Positions 63,453 to 64,000 of a stretch of 64,000 bases of DNA are shown in pieces. The DNA comes from Pseudonocardia sediminis (GTDB taxonomy: Bacteria > Actinomycetota > Actinomycetes > Mycobacteriales > Pseudonocardiaceae), in the NCBI RefSeq assembly GCF_004217185.1, contig NZ_SHKL01000001.1:1820001-1884000 (forward strand), in the 5' to 3' direction. The notes under the pieces are model-generated. The model was given only the letters and a program-made list of their open reading frames with translations. It was not told the DNA's origin and did no database searches. The translations under genes were made by a program, and so were the position numbers. How positions within the stretch are numbered: position 1 is the first letter of the stretch; the number at the start of each line of letters is the position of its first letter.

Positions 63453-64000
63453 TCAGGTCCCGATCTCGGTCCGCACGGCGTAGAGCTCGGGGAAGAACGT
63501 CAGCTCGAGGGCCTTGCGCAGGAATCCCACCCCGCTGGACCCGCCGGTCCCGGCCTTGAACCCGATCATCCGTTCCACCGTCTTGAGGTGGCGGAAGCGC
63601 CAGAGCTGGAAGTTCTCCTCCAGGTCGACGAGCTCCTCGCACGCCTCGTAGGCCTCCCAGTTGCCGGCGGCGTCGGAGTAGATCTCGCGGAACACCGGCA
63701 CCAGGTCGGGGGAGAAGACGTGCGCGGTCGTGACGTCGCGGCGCAGCAGCGCGTCCGGGACCGGGTGGCCGTGACGGGCCAGGTAGCGCAGGAACTCGTC
63801 GTAGACGCTCGGTGCCTCCAGCAGCTCGACGAGCTGGGCGCGGGCGCGGGGGTCGTGGTCGAACACCTCCAGCATCGCCGCGTCCTTGTTGCCCAGGGCG
63901 AACTCCACGGCCCGGTACTGGTCGGACTGGAACCCCGACGACGTCCCCAGGAAGCTGCGGAACTCCGAGTACTCCGACGGCGTCAGCGTCGCCAGCACCG
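63453..64000 (-). CDS. kynA: Tryptophan 2,3-dioxygenase, C-terminal part
   Basis: The frame continues past the right edge of the window, so only about the last 182 residues are seen. The block [31 protein letters not shown] and the later [35 protein letters not shown] are diagnostic. The latter contains the heme-ligating His of the [10 protein letters not shown] segment and the GTGGSSG substrate-binding loop. The enzyme is heme-dependent and opens the indole ring of tryptophan to N-formylkynurenine, the first step of the kynurenine pathway. It is followed, in the same direction, by the palindrome and HTH gene. Confidence 0.95.
   Translation of the reverse strand, partial: VLATLTPSEYSEFRSFLGTSSGFQSDQYRAVEFALGNKDAAMLEVFDHDPRARAQLVELLEAPSVYDEFLRYLARHGHPVPDALLRRDVTTAHVFSPDLVPVFREIYSDAAGNWEAYEACEELVDLEENFQLWRFRHLKTVERMIGFKAGTGGSSGVGFLRKALELTFFPELYAVRTEIGT

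Overview
The window is GC-rich chromosomal DNA of an actinobacterium, most likely a Pseudonocardia-like member of the Pseudonocardiaceae. That assignment is inferred from gene content, order and codon use, not from a database search. The left flank (1-10,845) is conserved core genome. It holds a DUF3145 tail, the fatty-acid synthase II operon fabD-fabH-acpP-fabF with its PucR-type regulator, a cold-shock protein, homodimeric pyruvate dehydrogenase E1 (aceE), a DUF3052 protein and the peroxiredoxin AhpE. The order closely resembles the Mycobacterium Rv2238c-Rv2245 neighbourhood. This block ends at an intact tRNA-Val(UAC) gene.

The DNA after the tRNA (10,845-47,442) is accessory. The 3' half of tRNA-Val recurs as a direct repeat at 34,224-34,265 and 47,400-47,442, so I read this as two tandem islands. 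Island 1 (10,845-34,265) opens with a dead recombination module: the N-terminal part of a tyrosine integrase fused in frame to the C-terminal part of a MobF-type relaxase. The rest is packed with probable defence or DNA-processing genes. These are a split Dna2-like nuclease/helicase pair, a type III-like Mod/Res pair, a UvrD-RecB helicase-nuclease followed by McrB-like and McrC-like proteins, a Rad50/ABC-type three-gene operon, a PD-(D/E)XK nuclease and a UDG-like/RusA-like fusion.

Island 2 (34,266-47,442) carries a tightly overlapping three-gene operon (35,517-46,137). It encodes a 1276-aa NERD-pseudokinase-kinase-P-loop protein, a 550-aa protein without recognised motifs, and a 1713-aa HerA-type ATPase with an embedded PD-(D/E)XK motif. 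The layout resembles a DptF/DptG/DptH restriction triad whose first subunit has been fused to a PglW-like kinase. No phosphorothioation, BREX or 7-deazaguanine modification genes lie nearby. It is the best candidate here for an undescribed system.

The right flank (47,443-64,000) is ordinary actinobacterial chromosome. It has an AmiC-like binding protein, a WYL regulator (with a deleted paralogue inside island 2), RidA, an F420-type LLM oxidoreductase, an S9 peptidase, a DUF3159-P450 pair, a frameshifted SDR divergent from an AraC regulator, TetR and MerR regulators, an MFS exporter, a DUF899 protein, a decayed methyltransferase, a VOC protein and the C-terminal part of tryptophan 2,3-dioxygenase. 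Four promoters in this flank share a MerR-like architecture (TTGA-like -35, 19-bp spacer containing a TGCCG inverted repeat), suggesting a small local regulon of the MerR protein at 58,824-59,567.
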